64,000 bases of DNA from Pseudorhodoferax sp047601025 (GCF_047601025.1 NZ_JASGJZ010000001.1:2852001-2916000); one strand, 5' to 3'; positions 50,561 through 59,916 are shown, counted from the stretch's first letter. Notes: generated by a model not told the origin, from the letters alone. Program-made: numbers and translations.

Positions 50561-50848
50561 TTACAGCGGCAGTTCCAGCACCAGATCGCCGGTGGCGTGG
50601 GCCACGCAGGGCAGGATCCAGCCCTCGCGCTTCTCGTCCGCCGACACGCCGGGCCATTCGATGCGGTAGGCCACGCTGCCCGATGCCATCAGGCAGATGC
50701 AGCTGCGGCAGGTGCCGTTGCGGCAGGAGCTTTCCATGGACAGGCCGGCGCGCTCGGCCGCCAGCAGCACCGGCAGGTCGGCCGGCGCCTGGAATTCCTG
50801 GTCCTCGCAGCCGGGCCGCTGCAGGCGCACGCGGTGGGTGGCAGGCAT
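50561..50848 (-). CDS. 2Fe-2S plant-type ferredoxin
   Basis: 95 aa with the cluster ligands in 'CRNGTCRSC' and a fourth Cys in 'ILPCVAHATGDLVLELP'. Soluble electron carrier of the CXXXXCXXC(n)C type. ATG 50848 (MPATHRVRLQ) begins the fold. It ends 32 bp before gmk on the same strand. Partner enzyme unknown. Confidence 0.9.
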   Translation of the reverse strand: MPATHRVRLQRPGCEDQEFQAPADLPVLLAAERAGLSMESSCRNGTCRSCICLMASGSVAYRIEWPGVSADEKREGWILPCVAHATGDLVLELPL

Positions 50849-50912
50849 GGGGCGCGAGTGTAGGGCGCGGCTTGCGGCGAGAATCGTGGGTTTTTCGTTC
50901 CTTCGCCATCGC

Positions 50913-51431
50913 ATGTCCTTCTACGAAGTCCGCGCCGCCGAGAAGCGCGACGCCCAGGCCGTCGTCGACGTCCACGCCGCCGCCACGCTGGCGGCCTACA
51001 CCGGCATCGTGCCGGACGAGCACATCAATTCCCAGCCCGCCAGCAAGCGCCTGGCGCATTGGCGCGAGGCCATCGAGTACGGTGACCCGCAGGTCCACGT
51101 CGCGCTGCACGAGGGCAAGGTGGTCGGCTTCGTCGCGTTCGACCGCTCGCGCGACAAGGGCAGCAAGCCCACGGTCGGCGAGGTCTGGGCGATCCACGTG
51201 CACCCGGACCACTGGGGCCGCGGCGCCGGCCTGGCGCTGTGGGATGCCGCGCGCGAAGGCCTGGGCGAGGAGGGCTGCACCAGCGTGACGGTCTGGGTGC
51301 CGCTGCGCAACGAGCGCGCGCTGCGCTTCTTCGACCTGGCCGGCTTCAAGCGCGAGCTGAACACCGCCCGCACCACGCCCATGGGCCACATCCGCATCGA
51401 GGAGATGCGGCTCAAGCGCACGGTCGACTAG
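50913..51431 (+). CDS. GNAT-family N-acetyltransferase
   Basis: 172 aa. Acetyl-CoA binding segment 'VWAIHVHPDHWGRGAGLALWDAARE' (motif A, roughly residues 90-115) and C-terminal 'NERALRFFDLAGFKRE'. Substrate unknown. Divergent from the ferredoxin gene; its stop overlaps the PhoX stop by 4 bp on the opposite strand. Confidence 0.9.
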   Translation: MSFYEVRAAEKRDAQAVVDVHAAATLAAYTGIVPDEHINSQPASKRLAHWREAIEYGDPQVHVALHEGKVVGFVAFDRSRDKGSKPTVGEVWAIHVHPDHWGRGAGLALWDAAREGLGEEGCTSVTVWVPLRNERALRFFDLAGFKRELNTARTTPMGHIRIEEMRLKRTVD

Positions 51432-53299
51432 GTCCCGACCAGGCCGCCGTCCTCGCGCCGGATCGCCAGCGTGGCCGAGCGTGGCGTGCCGCCGAACGGC
51501 CAGGTGGAGTACCTGGTCGCCTCGCCGGGCGCGCTGCGGTCCGACGGCGGCTCGCCCGGATGCTGGATGTTCACGAACAGCGTGCGTCCGTCCGGCGCCA
51601 TGATCGCGCCGGCGATCTCGCAGTTCACCGGCCCGGTCAGGAAGCGGCGCACCTCGCCGGTCGCCGGATCGCAGGCCAGCAGCTGGTTGTTGCCCAGGCG
51701 GCGGAATTCGCCCTGGCCCAGTTCCGAGGCATGGGCGTCGGTCTGGATCCACAGCACGCCGCGCGCGTCCAGCAGCAGGCCGTCCGGGCAGGCGAAGGCG
51801 TCGCCGCGGACGGTGCCGCGGGCTTCGGGCCGCGCGTTCGCGGGGTCGCCGGCCAGCAGCAGGTGGTCCCAGCGGAAGCGCGTGGCGTCCAGGCCGCCGT
51901 CCTCGGTCCAGCGGATGATCTGGCCCATGTTGTTCTGCGCGCGCGGGTTGGCGGCGTCCACGCCGGGCTGGCCCGGGCGGCCGCGCGCGCTGTTGTTGGT
52001 CAGCGTGCAGTAGACGGTGGCGCGGGCGGCGTCGATCGCGATCCACTCGGGCCGGTCCATGCGCGTGGCGCCCAGCAGGTCGGCGGCCTGGCGCGTCTTC
52101 ACCAGCACCTCCCCCTGGTCGGCGAAGCCGGCCGCCGCGCCCAGCGGGCCCTGGCCGTGCAGCAGCGGCAGCCAGCGGCCGGTGCCGTCGGCGTCGAAGC
52201 GGGCGACGTGGAGCGTGCCGTGGTCCAGCAGGTCGCGGTCGCCGTCGGCGACGCGGCCGTCGCTGACGAACTTGTAAAGGTATTCGAAGCGCGCGTCCTC
52301 GCCGCTGTAGACCACGGCGCGGCCCGAGCGCGCGACGCCGACCCAGGCGCCCTCGTGCGCGCCACGGCCCAGGGCGGTGCGCTTGACCGGCGGCGCCGCC
52401 GGGTCGCGCGGGTCGATCTCGACGATCCAGCCGAAGCGGTGGAATTCGTTCGGGTGCCGGCGGGCGTCGAAGCGCGCGTCGTGTTCCGGCCAGCGGAAGA
52501 AGGCGTCCTGCGCCATGCCCCAGCGGCGCTGGCCGGCGTCGCGCGCGGCGCCGCCGGAGAAGTAGAAGTGGAAGTTCTCCTCGCCAGCGAGGTAGGTGCC
52601 CCAGGGCGTGGCGCTGCCGGCGCAGTTGTTCAGCGTGCCCCGCACGGTGCGGCCGGCCGGGTCGTCCGCGGTGCGCAGCAGCGCGTGGCCGGCCGCGGGG
52701 CCGGACAGGCGGCAGGGCGTGGCGGCCGTCACGCGGCGCGCGTAGCGGCTGGGCCGCACCTGCGTCCAGCGATCGCCCTGCAGCCGCAGCTCGACGACCG
52801 AGATGCCGTGCGCGGCCTGGGCCTTGCGCACCTTCCCGGCGGTCCACGGCTCCATGCCGCCGGCATGCAGCAGGCCGTCGTCGACGTATTCGTGGTTGAT
52901 GGCGAGCAGGCCGTGGTGCGGCCCGTCCAGCGTGAACCAGGCCATGCCGTCGTGGTGCATGCCGAGCTGCAGCGCCTGTTCCTCGGCGCTGTTGCCGCCG
53001 TCGGCGCGGAAGGCCGGCAGCGGCTGGCCGGCGATGCCGACCGGGTCGCCCCAGGGCAGCAGCACCTGCACGCGGTAGCCGGGCGGCACGCGCACGGCGT
53101 CGGCACCGGAGGCGGCGATGCCGCGAAAGCCCAGCCGCGGCCCCGCGGGCGGGGTGGCGCAGCCGGGCAGCAGCAGCGTGGCCAGCGCGCTGCCCAGGCC
53201 GCCGCGCAGCCACAGGCGCCGCGCCGGGTCGGACACCGCCTCGAACGCCGGGTTGCCCGAGCGGTTGCTGTCTTCCATCGCGTCGAAATCCTTGGCCAT
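51428..53299 (-). CDS. PhoX-family phosphatase (DUF839), exported
   Basis: 623 aa resembling PhoX alkaline phosphatases, which use Ca2+/Fe3+ cofactors on phosphomonoesters. Motifs: 'LAINHEYVDDGLLH', 'NNCAGSATPWGTYLAGEENFH', 'FHRFGWIVEIDPRDP', 'RPEWIAIDAARATVYCTLTNNS', 'FVNIQHPGEP'. The N-terminal region 'ARRLWLRGGLGSALATLLLPGCA' is a Tat-like or lipoprotein-type signal. AAGGAG before ATG 53299 supports the start. Probably acts in phosphate scavenging; no pho box was identified. Confidence 0.9.
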   Translation of the reverse strand: MAKDFDAMEDSNRSGNPAFEAVSDPARRLWLRGGLGSALATLLLPGCATPPAGPRLGFRGIAASGADAVRVPPGYRVQVLLPWGDPVGIAGQPLPAFRADGGNSAEEQALQLGMHHDGMAWFTLDGPHHGLLAINHEYVDDGLLHAGGMEPWTAGKVRKAQAAHGISVVELRLQGDRWTQVRPSRYARRVTAATPCRLSGPAAGHALLRTADDPAGRTVRGTLNNCAGSATPWGTYLAGEENFHFYFSGGAARDAGQRRWGMAQDAFFRWPEHDARFDARRHPNEFHRFGWIVEIDPRDPAAPPVKRTALGRGAHEGAWVGVARSGRAVVYSGEDARFEYLYKFVSDGRVADGDRDLLDHGTLHVARFDADGTGRWLPLLHGQGPLGAAAGFADQGEVLVKTRQAADLLGATRMDRPEWIAIDAARATVYCTLTNNSARGRPGQPGVDAANPRAQNNMGQIIRWTEDGGLDATRFRWDHLLLAGDPANARPEARGTVRGDAFACPDGLLLDARGVLWIQTDAHASELGQGEFRRLGNNQLLACDPATGEVRRFLTGPVNCEIAGAIMAPDGRTLFVNIQHPGEPPSDRSAPGEATRYSTWPFGGTPRSATLAIRREDGGLVGT

Positions 53300-53371
53300 C
53301 GTGCTCCTTATCGGCGGCCGCATGCCGCTATGGCATGCTGCGGGCCCGATTCTCCCGGCCCCTCGTCGTCG

Positions 53372-54772
53372 ATGCCCGTCCCGCCCGTCCATTCCGATCG
53401 CAGCCCGCTGGCCCAGGCCGCGGTGGCGCGCGCCGTCGCGCTGGTCGAGGAGGACGGGCCGCTCGACGACGGCCAGGCCATGCGCCAGGCCTTCGCCGCC
53501 CGCGGCGACGACGCGGGCCGCGTGGCCGAGCGCGCCTGGCTGCTCGGCGAACGGCTGGGCCTGTCGCGGGAATGGGGCCGCTGGCGCCGGCTGGGCGGCT
53601 GGGTGCTGTTGGCGCTGGCGGTGGCCGTGGCCGCGGCGGCCTGGCTGCTGGCGCGCGGCGTGCTCGGCCAGGCACGTGAGATCAACGCGCTGGCCGCCTT
53701 CGTCGCGCTGCTGGGCCTACATGCGCTGACGCTGGCGCTGTGGCTGGCCAGCCTGCTCGTGCCGTGGCCGGTGGACGGCAGCGCGCTCGGCCGGCTGGCG
53801 CTGGCGCTCACGGCGCGGCTGCCGTTGGACCGCGGCCCGCATGCCGTCCAGTTGGCGCGCGCGACTGGCGACGTGCTGCGGCGTGCGCGGCTGGCGCCCT
53901 GGGCCTTCGGCGGCATCAGCCACCTGGTGTGGTCGCTGTCGTTCGCCGTGTTGCTGGCCGGGCTGGCGCTGGGCTTCTCGGTGCGCGCCTACCGGCTGAG
54001 CTGGGAGACGACGATCCTGCCGGCCGAGTTCTTCCTGCACTTCGTGCGCGCGACCGGCTGGCTGCCGCAGGCGCTGGGCGTGCCGCTGCCCGACGCCGCC
54101 ACGCTGCTGCGGCCCGAGGCCGCCGGCGCAGCCGACCAGCGCGCCTGGGCCTGGTGGCTGATGGGCTGCGTGGCGGTATACGGCCTGGCGGTGCGGCTGC
54201 TGTGCCTGCTGTGGTGCTGGGCCATGTGGCGGCGCGGCCAGCGCCGGCTGGGCCCGGATCCCGCCGACCCGGCGGTGCGCCGGCTGCTGGCGCGCTTCGC
54301 CGCGATGGAGCCGGCCGAGGTGGTGGACGAGGAGCATGCCGTGCCGCCGGCCAGCCCGCCGGCGGCGCACGGTCCGGTCGACGCCGGCGCGCGGCTGGTG
54401 CTGGGCTTCGAGCTGCCGCCAGAGGCGCCCTGGCCGCCGGCGGCGCTGCCGGCCGGCGTGCAGCTGCAGCGCATCGACGGCACGGCGGCCGAGCGCGCCG
54501 CGGTGCTGCAGGCGCTGGCGCGCCAGGTGCCGCGCCGGCTGCTGGTGTGCTGCCATGCGCCGTCCAGCCCCGACCGTGGTACCGAGCGCTTCGTGCGCGA
54601 GGCCGCCGCGCTGTGCGGCGCCTGCGCGCTGTGGCCCCTGCAGCCGCGCGCCGAGGCCGACCTGCAGCGCTGGCGCGACTGGCTGGCCCGCAGCGACCTG
54701 CCCGCGGTCCCGCTGCAGCCCGATGCCGGGGCCGCGCTGGCCTGGTTCGACGCGGTGGAGCAGCCGGCATGA
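53372..54772 (+). CDS. DUF2868 membrane protein
   Basis: 466 aa with about four to five transmembrane helices in the middle ('GGWVLLALAVAVAAAAWLLARG', 'AFVALLGLHALTLALWLASLLV', 'FSFAVLLAGLALGF' region, 'WWLMGCVAVYGLAVRLLCLLWCW') and a cytoplasmic C-terminal half. Matches the DUF2868 family, which is regularly followed by a DUF3482 GTPase as here. Function unknown; the pair looks like a membrane GTPase system. Confidence 0.8.
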   Translation: MPVPPVHSDRSPLAQAAVARAVALVEEDGPLDDGQAMRQAFAARGDDAGRVAERAWLLGERLGLSREWGRWRRLGGWVLLALAVAVAAAAWLLARGVLGQAREINALAAFVALLGLHALTLALWLASLLVPWPVDGSALGRLALALTARLPLDRGPHAVQLARATGDVLRRARLAPWAFGGISHLVWSLSFAVLLAGLALGFSVRAYRLSWETTILPAEFFLHFVRATGWLPQALGVPLPDAATLLRPEAAGAADQRAWAWWLMGCVAVYGLAVRLLCLLWCWAMWRRGQRRLGPDPADPAVRRLLARFAAMEPAEVVDEEHAVPPASPPAAHGPVDAGARLVLGFELPPEAPWPPAALPAGVQLQRIDGTAAERAAVLQALARQVPRRLLVCCHAPSSPDRGTERFVREAAALCGACALWPLQPRAEADLQRWRDWLARSDLPAVPLQPDAGAALAWFDAVEQPA

Positions 54773-54908
54773 GTCCCGCCTGGCCGCCCGAAGGGGCTCA
54801 TTCCCTCTCGGAGGGACCGGGCCGCAGGCCCGAGGGTGCACCAGTGCGCCCCGCCCGGCCTCCCGAAGGGGCTCGCACCGCAGCCCGTAGGGGCGAAGAG
54901 GTACTCCC
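54773..54908. repeat. Spacer with short GC-rich direct repeats
   Basis: 136 bp between the DUF2868 and GTPase genes. CCCGAAGGGGCTC occurs at about 54788 and again at about 54865, each embedded in similar 'GCC.CCCGAAGGGGCTC' context, with palindromic pieces between. No gene. Confidence 0.6.
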
Positions 54909-56336
54909 GTGAGCGAGGCGATCCTGTCCATCGCCGTGGTCGGCCACACCAACGCCGGCAAGACCTCGCTGCTGCGCACGCTGACGCGCCGGCGCCATTT
55001 CGGCGAGGTGTCCGACCGCCCCGGCACCACGCGCCATGTGGAGCGCACCGAGCTGCGCGTGGACGGGGCCGCGGCGCTGCGCTTCTACGACACGCCGGGC
55101 CTGGAGGACTCCATCGCGCTGTGGGACTACCTGCAGCACGCGGTCGAGGGCGTCGACCGCCCGGCGCGCGTGCGCGCCTTCCTGCAGGGCCCGGAGGCGC
55201 GCGCCGCCTTCGAGCAGGAGGCCAAGGTGCTGCGCACGCTGCTGGACGTGGACGCCGCCTTCTACGTGGTCGACACGCGCGAGCCGGTGCTGCCCAAGCA
55301 CCGCGCCGAGATCGAGATCCTCAATTCCTGCGCGCGGCCGGTCATGCCGGTGCTGAACTTCGTGCGCGACGCGGCCAGCCGCGCCGGCGAGTGGCAGGCC
55401 ATGCTGGCCGCGGGCGGCCTGCACGCGCTGGTGCGCTTCGACGCGGTGGCGCCCTTCACCGGCGCCGAGCAGCACCTCTACCAGGACCTGGCCACGCTGC
55501 TGCCCGCGCACCGTGCGCAGCTGCAGCGCATCGGCCTGTACCTGGCCGGCGAGGCCGCGCAGCGCCGCCAGGCCATGGCGCGCGCGATCGCGCTGGCGCT
55601 GGTGCGGCTGGCCGCGCTGCGGCGCGAACTCGGCGAGGCGGTGCACGCCCAGCCGGCCGCGCGCGCGCGCGCCGAGCAGGACTTCCAGCAGATCGCGCTG
55701 GTGCTGGTGCGCGGCTGCGCCGACGAGCTGCTGCAGATCGAAGGCTTCGACGCCGACGACGCGCAGCTGGCCCGGCTGCCCTGGCAGGACGGCCGCTGGG
55801 ACAGCGACCTGTTCCATCCCGAGGCGCTGCGCGAGGCCGGCCGCAAGCTCGGCATGGGCGCGGCCGTCGGCGCCTCGGTCGGCGTGCTGGCCGACCTGGC
55901 CGTGGGCGGCCTGTCGCTGGGTGCCGGCGCGGCGCTGGGCGGGGCCTTGGGCAGCATCGTCTCGCAGGGCTGGCGCCAGATCGGCGGCAAACTGATGAAC
56001 CAGATCACCGGCGTGCGCGAGCTCTCGCTGGACGACGCCTTCCTGTTCCTGGCCGCGCAGCAGCTGGTGCAGCTGGCGCGCGCGCTGGAGCGGCGCGGCC
56101 ACGCCGCGCTGGTACAGCTGGTGCTGGACCAGGCTCCCGACGCGGCGCTGGACGCGCCGCTGCGCCAGCTGGTGCAGGCCGTGCAGCCCGCGCGCAGCCG
56201 GCCCGACTGGGAGCAGGCCGGCAGCGGATCGGCGCGGCGCGAGCGCGTGCTGGCGCAAGCCACAGCGCTGCTGGTGCCATGGCTGGAGCCGCCGCCGGAT
56301 GCCGCTACGATCGCGCCCCCCCCGCCTTCTGCCTGA
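54909..56336 (+). CDS. GTPase with DUF3482 domain
   Basis: 475 aa. G1 'VVGHTNAGKTSLLRTL', G3-like 'FYDTPGLEDS', and the usual N-terminal GTPase fold to about residue 200; the C-terminal DUF3482 part contains a hydrophobic hairpin ('GMGAAVGASVGVLADLAVGGLSLGAGAALGGALG') that may insert in membranes. GTG start at 54909. Paired with the DUF2868 gene upstream and 5 bp from the DUF808 gene downstream. Confidence 0.87.
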   Translation: MSEAILSIAVVGHTNAGKTSLLRTLTRRRHFGEVSDRPGTTRHVERTELRVDGAAALRFYDTPGLEDSIALWDYLQHAVEGVDRPARVRAFLQGPEARAAFEQEAKVLRTLLDVDAAFYVVDTREPVLPKHRAEIEILNSCARPVMPVLNFVRDAASRAGEWQAMLAAGGLHALVRFDAVAPFTGAEQHLYQDLATLLPAHRAQLQRIGLYLAGEAAQRRQAMARAIALALVRLAALRRELGEAVHAQPAARARAEQDFQQIALVLVRGCADELLQIEGFDADDAQLARLPWQDGRWDSDLFHPEALREAGRKLGMGAAVGASVGVLADLAVGGLSLGAGAALGGALGSIVSQGWRQIGGKLMNQITGVRELSLDDAFLFLAAQQLVQLARALERRGHAALVQLVLDQAPDAALDAPLRQLVQAVQPARSRPDWEQAGSGSARRERVLAQATALLVPWLEPPPDAATIAPPPPSA

Positions 56337-56341
56337 CACCC

Positions 56342-57253
56342 ATGGCCACCAGCCTGCTCCTGCTGCTCGACGACATCGCCTCCGTGCTGGACGACGTGTC
56401 CGTGATGACCAAGGTCGCCGCCAAGAAAACCGCCGGCGTGCTCGGCGACGACCTGGCGCTGAACGCGCAGCAGGTCACCGGCGTGAAGGCCGACCGCGAG
56501 CTGCCGGTGGTCTGGGCCGTGTGCAAGGGCTCGCTGGCCAACAAGGCCATCCTGGTGCCGGCCGCGCTGCTGATCAGTGCGTTCGCGCCCTGGCTGATCA
56601 CGCCGCTGCTGATGCTGGGCGGCGCCTTCCTGTGTTTCGAGGGTTTCGAGAAGCTGGCGCACCGGTTCCTGCACAAGGGCGAGGACGAGGAGGCCCAGGC
56701 GCAGCGGCGCCAGGCCGTGGCCGACCCGTCCGTGGACCTGGTGGCGCTGGAGCGGGACAAGATCAAGGGCGCGGTGCGCACCGACTTCATCCTGTCGGCG
56801 GAGATCATCGCGATCACCCTCGGCACGGTGCAGCAGAGCCCGTTCCTGACCCAGGTGGTCGTGCTGGCCGGCATCGCCGTGCTGATGACGCTGGGCGTCT
56901 ACGGCCTGGTGGCTGGCATCGTCAAGCTCGACGACCTGGGCCTGTACCTGAGCCGGCGCGGCGGTGCGCTGGCCGCGCTGGGGCGCGGCATCCTGGTGGC
57001 GGCGCCGTGGCTGATGAAGGCGCTGTCGGTCGCCGGCACGGCCGCGATGTTCCTGGTCGGCGGCGGCATCCTGACGCACGGCGTGTCGGCGCTGCACCAC
57101 GAGATCGAGCAGATGGCCGATGCCACCGCGCTGTGGCCGGGCGGCGGCTTCTGGGAGGCGCTGACGCCGATGCTGGCCAACGCCGGCGTCGGCATCGCGG
57201 CCGGGGCCGTCATCCTGGCGGTGGTCACGCTGGCCGGCAGGCTGCGCCGCTGA
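56342..57253 (+). CDS. DUF808 (YedI-like) membrane protein
   Basis: 303 aa: 'MATSLLLLLDDIASVLDDVSVMTKVAAKKTAGVLGDDLALNAQQV' is the hallmark N-terminus of DUF808, followed by four to six hydrophobic segments. Function unknown. The last 32 bases of the gene are repeated almost exactly 70 bp further on (57292-57325). Confidence 0.9.
   Translation: MATSLLLLLDDIASVLDDVSVMTKVAAKKTAGVLGDDLALNAQQVTGVKADRELPVVWAVCKGSLANKAILVPAALLISAFAPWLITPLLMLGGAFLCFEGFEKLAHRFLHKGEDEEAQAQRRQAVADPSVDLVALERDKIKGAVRTDFILSAEIIAITLGTVQQSPFLTQVVVLAGIAVLMTLGVYGLVAGIVKLDDLGLYLSRRGGALAALGRGILVAAPWLMKALSVAGTAAMFLVGGGILTHGVSALHHEIEQMADATALWPGGGFWEALTPMLANAGVGIAAGAVILAVVTLAGRLRR
57222..57253 (+). repeat. Direct repeat, copy 1 (end of DUF808 gene)
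   Basis: GTGGTCACGCTGGCCGGCAG followed by GCTGCGCCGCTGA; differs from copy 2 mainly by G/A after CCGGCA and at the stop codon. Confidence 0.8.
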
Positions 57254-57291
57254 CGCACGCAGGGCAACGCCGGCCTCACGCTGGCGCTGTG

Positions 57292-57325
57292 GGTGGTCAC
57301 GCTGGCCGGCAAGCTGCGCCGCTGG
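57292..57325 (+). repeat. Direct repeat, copy 2
   Basis: Near-identical copy of the DUF808 3' end, now inside the 3' end of the convergent DUF1835 gene. Suggests a small tail duplication or the join of a rearrangement. Confidence 0.8.
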
Positions 57326-58565
57326 CGCGCCAGCAGGGCGCGCCCTGCGCATCCAGCGCCCAGTGCGGCGCGCGCGGCGCCAGCCGCACGCCGCCGACCC
57401 AGCGTTCGGCCGCCGCATGGTCGAGCCAGTAGGCGCGGCCGTCCAGCACCTGGTGGCCGAGCGCCGTCAGCTGCAGCGGCCGGCGCGGCCAGTCCAGCTG
57501 GCGGTCGGATTCCAGCAGCAGCGGGTTCGGCGCATCGATCAGCGGCCGCATCAGCGCATGGAACATGCCGTCGCCGAGCCAGGGCAGCGGCTCGCGCACG
57601 CCATGCAGCTCGGCGAACACCTGGCCGAACGCGGGCTGGCCGAGCTCGCGCACGATCTGCAGCGCCAGGCGCTCGGTCAGCGACAGGCCGTCGTGCAGGC
57701 CGGGCAGCTCCTGCAGCTGGCGACGCAGCGCGGGCGCCAGCAGGGGCAAGGCCGGTGTGCCGGCGCGGGCCAGGGCGGCCCAGTCCCGCGGCGAGGGTGC
57801 GCGGTAGGCGGCCCAGGCGTCGCGTGCCAGGGCCAGCGCCTCGGGCGTGACCGGCCGGCGCTGCGGCCACAGCCAGGCCAGCAGGTCCGGCGCGAGCTGG
57901 CCGATGCCGATGAAGCGCCGCACGCCCGGCACGCCGTCGACCGCGATCAGCTCCAGCCGCTCGGGCAGCGCGGCCAGGCTGGCCAGCACCGCGACCAGGA
58001 ACAGCTGGTCGTAGGCGTCGGCCTCGCACCACAGCACCACGCGGCGGGCCGTGTGCAGGCGGGCCAGCGCCCCGTACTCCTGGCGCATGCGTGCCAGCGC
58101 CTCCTCCTGCGGCAGGCCGAAGGCGCGGTGCACGAAGCCGGCGCGCAGCGTGGCGAATGCGTCGGGCGGCAGCGCCGGGGCCGGGCCCATGGGCAGCGGG
58201 TCGCCGAACATCTGGAAGCGGCCGCGGAAGCCCGCCAGCCGCAGGCTGTGCGCGATGTCGTTGCCGCAGCGCCAGTGCCAGGTGGCGGGTTCGTCGTCGG
58301 CCGCGAAGCCGGGGTGGCGGGCCGCGAAGTCGATCGCGTCGACGTGCGCCTTCAGGCGCGGCCAGCTGGCGAAGCCCAGCGAGCGCGCGACCAGCCATTG
58401 CGCGTCGGCCAGCTGCGGCGGCGCAGGCGCGCGCCGGCGCTGCGCCAGCAGCGCCTGCTGCTCCGGTGCCGTGCCGGCGCGCAGCCGCGCGAGCAGTTCC
58501 TTGGCGCGCTTGCGCTGCTGGTCGAGGTGGATGCGGCCGTGCTGGGCCGAGGGGTCGGTGGACAT
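57297..58565 (-). CDS. DUF1835 domain protein
   Basis: 422 aa. 'DIAHSLRLAGFRGRFQMFGDPLPMGP' and 'RRVVLWCEADAYDQLFLVAVLASL' are typical of DUF1835 proteins. The N-terminal 60 residues ('IHLDQQRKRAKELLARLRAG' and 'ARSLGFASWPRLKAHVDAID') form the helical region often found ahead of this domain. Function unknown. Start ATG 58565. Its last 30 bases overlap the repeated DUF808 tail, so the extreme C-terminus may be recent. Confidence 0.8.
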   Translation of the reverse strand: MSTDPSAQHGRIHLDQQRKRAKELLARLRAGTAPEQQALLAQRRRAPAPPQLADAQWLVARSLGFASWPRLKAHVDAIDFAARHPGFAADDEPATWHWRCGNDIAHSLRLAGFRGRFQMFGDPLPMGPAPALPPDAFATLRAGFVHRAFGLPQEEALARMRQEYGALARLHTARRVVLWCEADAYDQLFLVAVLASLAALPERLELIAVDGVPGVRRFIGIGQLAPDLLAWLWPQRRPVTPEALALARDAWAAYRAPSPRDWAALARAGTPALPLLAPALRRQLQELPGLHDGLSLTERLALQIVRELGQPAFGQVFAELHGVREPLPWLGDGMFHALMRPLIDAPNPLLLESDRQLDWPRRPLQLTALGHQVLDGRAYWLDHAAAERWVGGVRLAPRAPHWALDAQGAPCWRASGAACRPA

Positions 58566-58726
58566 ACGAGCTCCGCGCGTCGGCCAGGTCCGCCGGCGGG
58601 CCGGGAGTCGCATGCGCGATGCGATGGGATGCAGCCTGGGCACGGCCCTTTCCGCGGACGGGAGGCGCGGCACGCGCCGGGCGGCATCATAGTCCCGCCC
58701 CCGCGAAACTGCGGCACAGTACGGCC

Positions 58727-58915
58727 ATGAACAAATTCCTGCGCGCGCTGCGCGCCGTCCTGTGGAGCTTCATCGGCCTGGGCGGCCGCCGCGACGAGGC
58801 CGACCGGCGCACCGAGCAGGTCGGCCTGCTGCCGCTGCTGCTGGTGGCCATCGTGCTGGCGCTGCTGCTGATCGTCGGCCTGGTGGCGCTGGCGCGCTGG
58901 GCGGCCGGCACCTGA
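58727..58915 (+). CDS. DUF2970 small membrane protein
   Basis: 62 aa: 'LRALRAVLWSFIGLGGRRDEADRR' then a single transmembrane helix 'LLPLLLVAIVLALLLIVGLVALARW'. Fits the short DUF2970 family common in Burkholderiales. Function unknown. Confidence 0.8.
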   Translation: MNKFLRALRAVLWSFIGLGGRRDEADRRTEQVGLLPLLLVAIVLALLLIVGLVALARWAAGT

Positions 58916-58944
58916 CGTTTCCGGGGGCGGCGCCCGCCTGCTTC

Positions 58945-59916
58945 TCAGGGCGCCGCCGGCGCCGCGAACACCTCGATGCCGACCAGGTTGGAGACATACC
59001 GGCTGGCGCGCCCGTCGCCGGGCACGACCAGGCGCGCCATGCCGTTGCGGTCCAGCGCCGCGCCGTCGACGGCGTAGGCGACCAGTGCATCGCGGTTGCC
59101 GAAGTTCGGATGGATCTCGCCGATCGAGACCACAGCCTTGTAGCCGTCGCTGCCGGTGGCCACGGCGTACATGCCCAGCAGCGGGTTGTGGAGCGCGGCG
59201 TCGGTCTTCAGGCCGGTGGCGCCGTTCAGCAGCGCCCACAGGCTGGCGCCGGTGTAGGTGCTGCTGCCCACGGTGACGGTCTGCGCCGGCAGGCGCTGCA
59301 GTGCGGCCAGGTCGAACGTCATCGGCGTGGCCACGGCGCCGGAGACCGTGAAGCTCGGCGACAGGCCGCCGCCGGTGCCGGCGGCCGTCGAGCCGGACGG
59401 CCGCACGTCCAGCCGCACCAGCTGCGACACGTAGCGGCCGCCGCGCACGTCGCCGGGCGCGGTCAGGCGGAACGGGCCGTCTTCTTCGCCGATCGGCCGG
59501 CTGGCGCCGTCGATGGTCTCGGCATAGGCCAGCAGGCTGCGCTTGCCGCCCAGCGCGGGGTTCAGCTCGCCGAGCGCGAACACCACGCGGTAGCCGTCGG
59601 TGCCGGTGGCCAGCACGTAGCGGTTGAGCTGGTCGTTGCGGGCCGTGGCATCGACCTGGATGCCCAGGTCCGACAGCAGCGCCCACAGGTCGGCCCCGGT
59701 GTAGGTGTGCTGCTGTGCGCCGCTGCCGCTGATGAAGGACACGCTCTGCGTGACCGCTTCGCGCTGCCGCAGCGCGCCCGCACTGAAGCTGGTCGGCCGC
59801 TCCAGTGCGCCGCCGACGGCGACGGTCGGATCGTCGTCGCTGCCGCCACAGGCCGCCAGCGCCAGGCTGGCGGCCAGCGCGAGCACGATGCTGCGTGGAA
59901 GAAGTTGCGTGGGCAT
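58945..59916 (-). CDS. Lipoprotein with two molybdopterin-oxidoreductase-like repeats
   Basis: 323 aa. Lipobox 'LAAC' at residues about 19-22 (LALAACGGSDDD) predicts a lipoprotein. Two homologous halves of about 140 residues each carry 'YTGADLWALL' / 'YTGASLWALL', 'VLATGTDGYRVVFALGELNP' / 'AVATGSDGYKAVVSIGEIHP' and 'GDVRGGRYVSQLVRLDV' / 'GDGRASRYVSNLVGIEV'. The motif set resembles the sulfite-oxidase-type molybdopterin-binding domain, but cofactor-ligating residues cannot be verified, so it may be a non-catalytic relative. Divergent from trmO and near modA/mop. Confidence 0.7.
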   Translation of the reverse strand: MPTQLLPRSIVLALAASLALAACGGSDDDPTVAVGGALERPTSFSAGALRQREAVTQSVSFISGSGAQQHTYTGADLWALLSDLGIQVDATARNDQLNRYVLATGTDGYRVVFALGELNPALGGKRSLLAYAETIDGASRPIGEEDGPFRLTAPGDVRGGRYVSQLVRLDVRPSGSTAAGTGGGLSPSFTVSGAVATPMTFDLAALQRLPAQTVTVGSSTYTGASLWALLNGATGLKTDAALHNPLLGMYAVATGSDGYKAVVSIGEIHPNFGNRDALVAYAVDGAALDRNGMARLVVPGDGRASRYVSNLVGIEVFAAPAAP

